This document shows positions 5,991 to 6,642 of a stretch of DNA of 6,642 bases, piece by piece; position 1 is the first letter of the stretch; each line of letters opens with the position of its first letter. The stretch lies in the NCBI GenBank assembly GCA_046758085.1, contig JBHHZP010000175.1, positions 1 through 6,642 on the forward strand, in the 5' to 3' direction. The notes beneath the pieces were generated by a model. It did not search any database. It had not been told where the DNA came from and saw only the letters and a list, made by a program, of their open reading frames with translations. This stretch comes from VRUB01 sp046758085. GTDB lineage: Bacteria; Pseudomonadota; Gammaproteobacteria; Acidiferrobacterales; SPGG2. Both the position numbers and the translations under genes were made by a program.

Positions 5991-6052
5991 GACCCCGTCC
6001 CAATCCCAGAAGTCCAACAGGGCACCGCCCGTCGGTGTATCTGTGACGGGAC
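5991..6052 (+). promoter_or_regulatory. Rho leader: C-rich rut-like stretch and alternative hairpins
   Basis: Bases 5991-6020 hold 13 C and 5 G, a C-rich and G-poor composition like Rho-loading (rut) sites. Downstream, several pairings compete. CCCGTC occurs twice (5994-5999 and 6028-6033), and each copy can pair with GACGGG (6045-6050). The segments between can instead form GGGC/GCCC (6020-6023 with 6027-6030) or CACCG/CGGTG (6023-6027 with 6033-6037). GACGGG contains the only Shine-Dalgarno-like purines near the rho ATG, 14 bases before it. E. coli rho is autogenously controlled by attenuation in its leader, so a similar role here is reasonable but inferred. Confidence 0.4.
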
Positions 6053-6064
6053 GCTATTCCAATT

Positions 6065-6642
6065 ATGTTAAACCTTCATGAGCTGAAGAAAAAACCGGCC
6101 ACCGAACTGGTGGACATAGCGGCAGCTATGGACCTCGAGGGCGGGAGCCGGATGCGCAGGCAGGACCTGATTTTCGCCATTTTGAAGGCCCAGGCCAAAA
6201 AGGGCGAAGACATTATTGGCGAGGGCGTCGTCGAGACCCTGCAGGATGGCTTCGGTTTCCTGCGCTCGGCAGACGCCTCCTACCTGGCCGGGCCGGACGA
6301 CATTTACGTCAGCCCAAGCCAGATACGCCGTTTCAACCTGCGCACCGGTGACACCGTCAAGGGCAATATCCGGCCCCCCAAGGAGTCCGAGCGCTACTTC
6401 GCCTTGCTCCGCGTCGAGGAGATCAACGAGCAGACGCCGGATGAGGCCAAGAACAAGATCCTGTTCGAGAACCTCACGCCGCTTCACCCCGATGAGCACC
6501 TGCGCCTGGAGCGCGACAACGAGTCAGCGGAAAACCTGACCTCGCGCGTGATTGACATGATCGCGCCTGTTGGCAAGGGGCAGCGCGGGCTGTTGGTGTC
6601 CTCGCCCAAGAGCGGTAAGACCGTGATGCTGCAGAACATCGC
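6065..6642 (+). CDS. rho: Transcription termination factor Rho (N-terminal part, runs off the window)
   Basis: The hexameric ATP-dependent RNA translocase that ends transcription at Rho-dependent sites. About 192 of the roughly 420 residues are present, with no stop before the window edge. The visible part has the N-terminal helical domain (MLNLHELKKKPATELVDIA), then the cold-shock-like primary RNA-binding domain with RNP1-like DGFGFLR (61-67), SYLAGPDDIYVSPSQIRRFNLRTGD (72-96) and ERYFALLRV. The connector KILFENLTPLHPDEHLRLER follows, then the start of the ATPase domain with Walker A SSPKSGKT (179-186). This closely matches E. coli Rho, with no insertion in the visible part. The ATG at 6065 is the only start after an in-frame TGA at 6044-6046. 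Its Shine-Dalgarno is weak (GGGA at 6048-6051, 13 bases away), which suits control by the leader. The remainder, including Walker B and the Q and R loops, lies outside the window. Confidence 0.97.
   Translation, partial: MLNLHELKKKPATELVDIAAAMDLEGGSRMRRQDLIFAILKAQAKKGEDIIGEGVVETLQDGFGFLRSADASYLAGPDDIYVSPSQIRRFNLRTGDTVKGNIRPPKESERYFALLRVEEINEQTPDEAKNKILFENLTPLHPDEHLRLERDNESAENLTSRVIDMIAPVGKGQRGLLVSSPKSGKTVMLQNI

Overview
The window looks like chromosomal DNA from a gammaproteobacterium. The clearest sign is the rhlB / trxA / rho neighbourhood: an RhlB-type DEAD-box helicase divergent from thioredoxin 1, followed by the start of transcription terminator Rho. This is the gene order seen around E. 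coli rho, and all three proteins resemble the E. coli ones closely by eye. The DNA is GC-rich with GC-rich third codon positions. The species cannot be named from the sequence; a deep-branching, Chromatiales-like gammaproteobacterium is a guess.

Layout, left to right. (1) 54-623 (+): a small unrecognised protein with a signal peptide, probably exported. (2) 2870-644 (-): a two-gene operon for a membrane quality-control pair, long-form NfeD (a ClpP-like serine protease fused to membrane segments and a C-terminal NfeD/OB domain) followed by a slipin/stomatin-like SPFH protein. The two overlap by a few bases and look translationally coupled. (3) 2960-3784 (+): a divergent ketopantoate-reductase-like NAD(P)-binding protein. 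(4) 5198-3810 (-): RhlB, convergent with (3) across a 25-bp gap that carries a GC hairpin. (5) 5199-5553: the divergent rhlB/trxA control region, with a minus-strand TATAAT, a weak plus-strand promoter candidate and a possible mini-ORF coupled to rhlB. (6) 5554-5880 (+): trxA. (7) 5881-6064: the rho leader, with an AT-rich nested inverted repeat, a C-rich and G-poor stretch, and a set of mutually exclusive hairpins ending just before rho. (8) 6065 to the window end (+): rho, cut off soon after its Walker A motif.

Functional links: Rho terminates transcription and RhlB unwinds RNA in mRNA decay, so these two form an RNA-metabolism neighbourhood, with thioredoxin as a conserved neighbour. NfeD and slipin are a known protease-substrate/scaffold pair. 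I see no mobile element, CRISPR array, tRNA, rRNA or defence system. No wholly new system is evident. The points most worth a second look are the rho leader, the long charged insert between the NfeD catalytic residues, the rhlB mini-ORF, the reductase-like protein with altered active-site positions, and the unknown exported protein.
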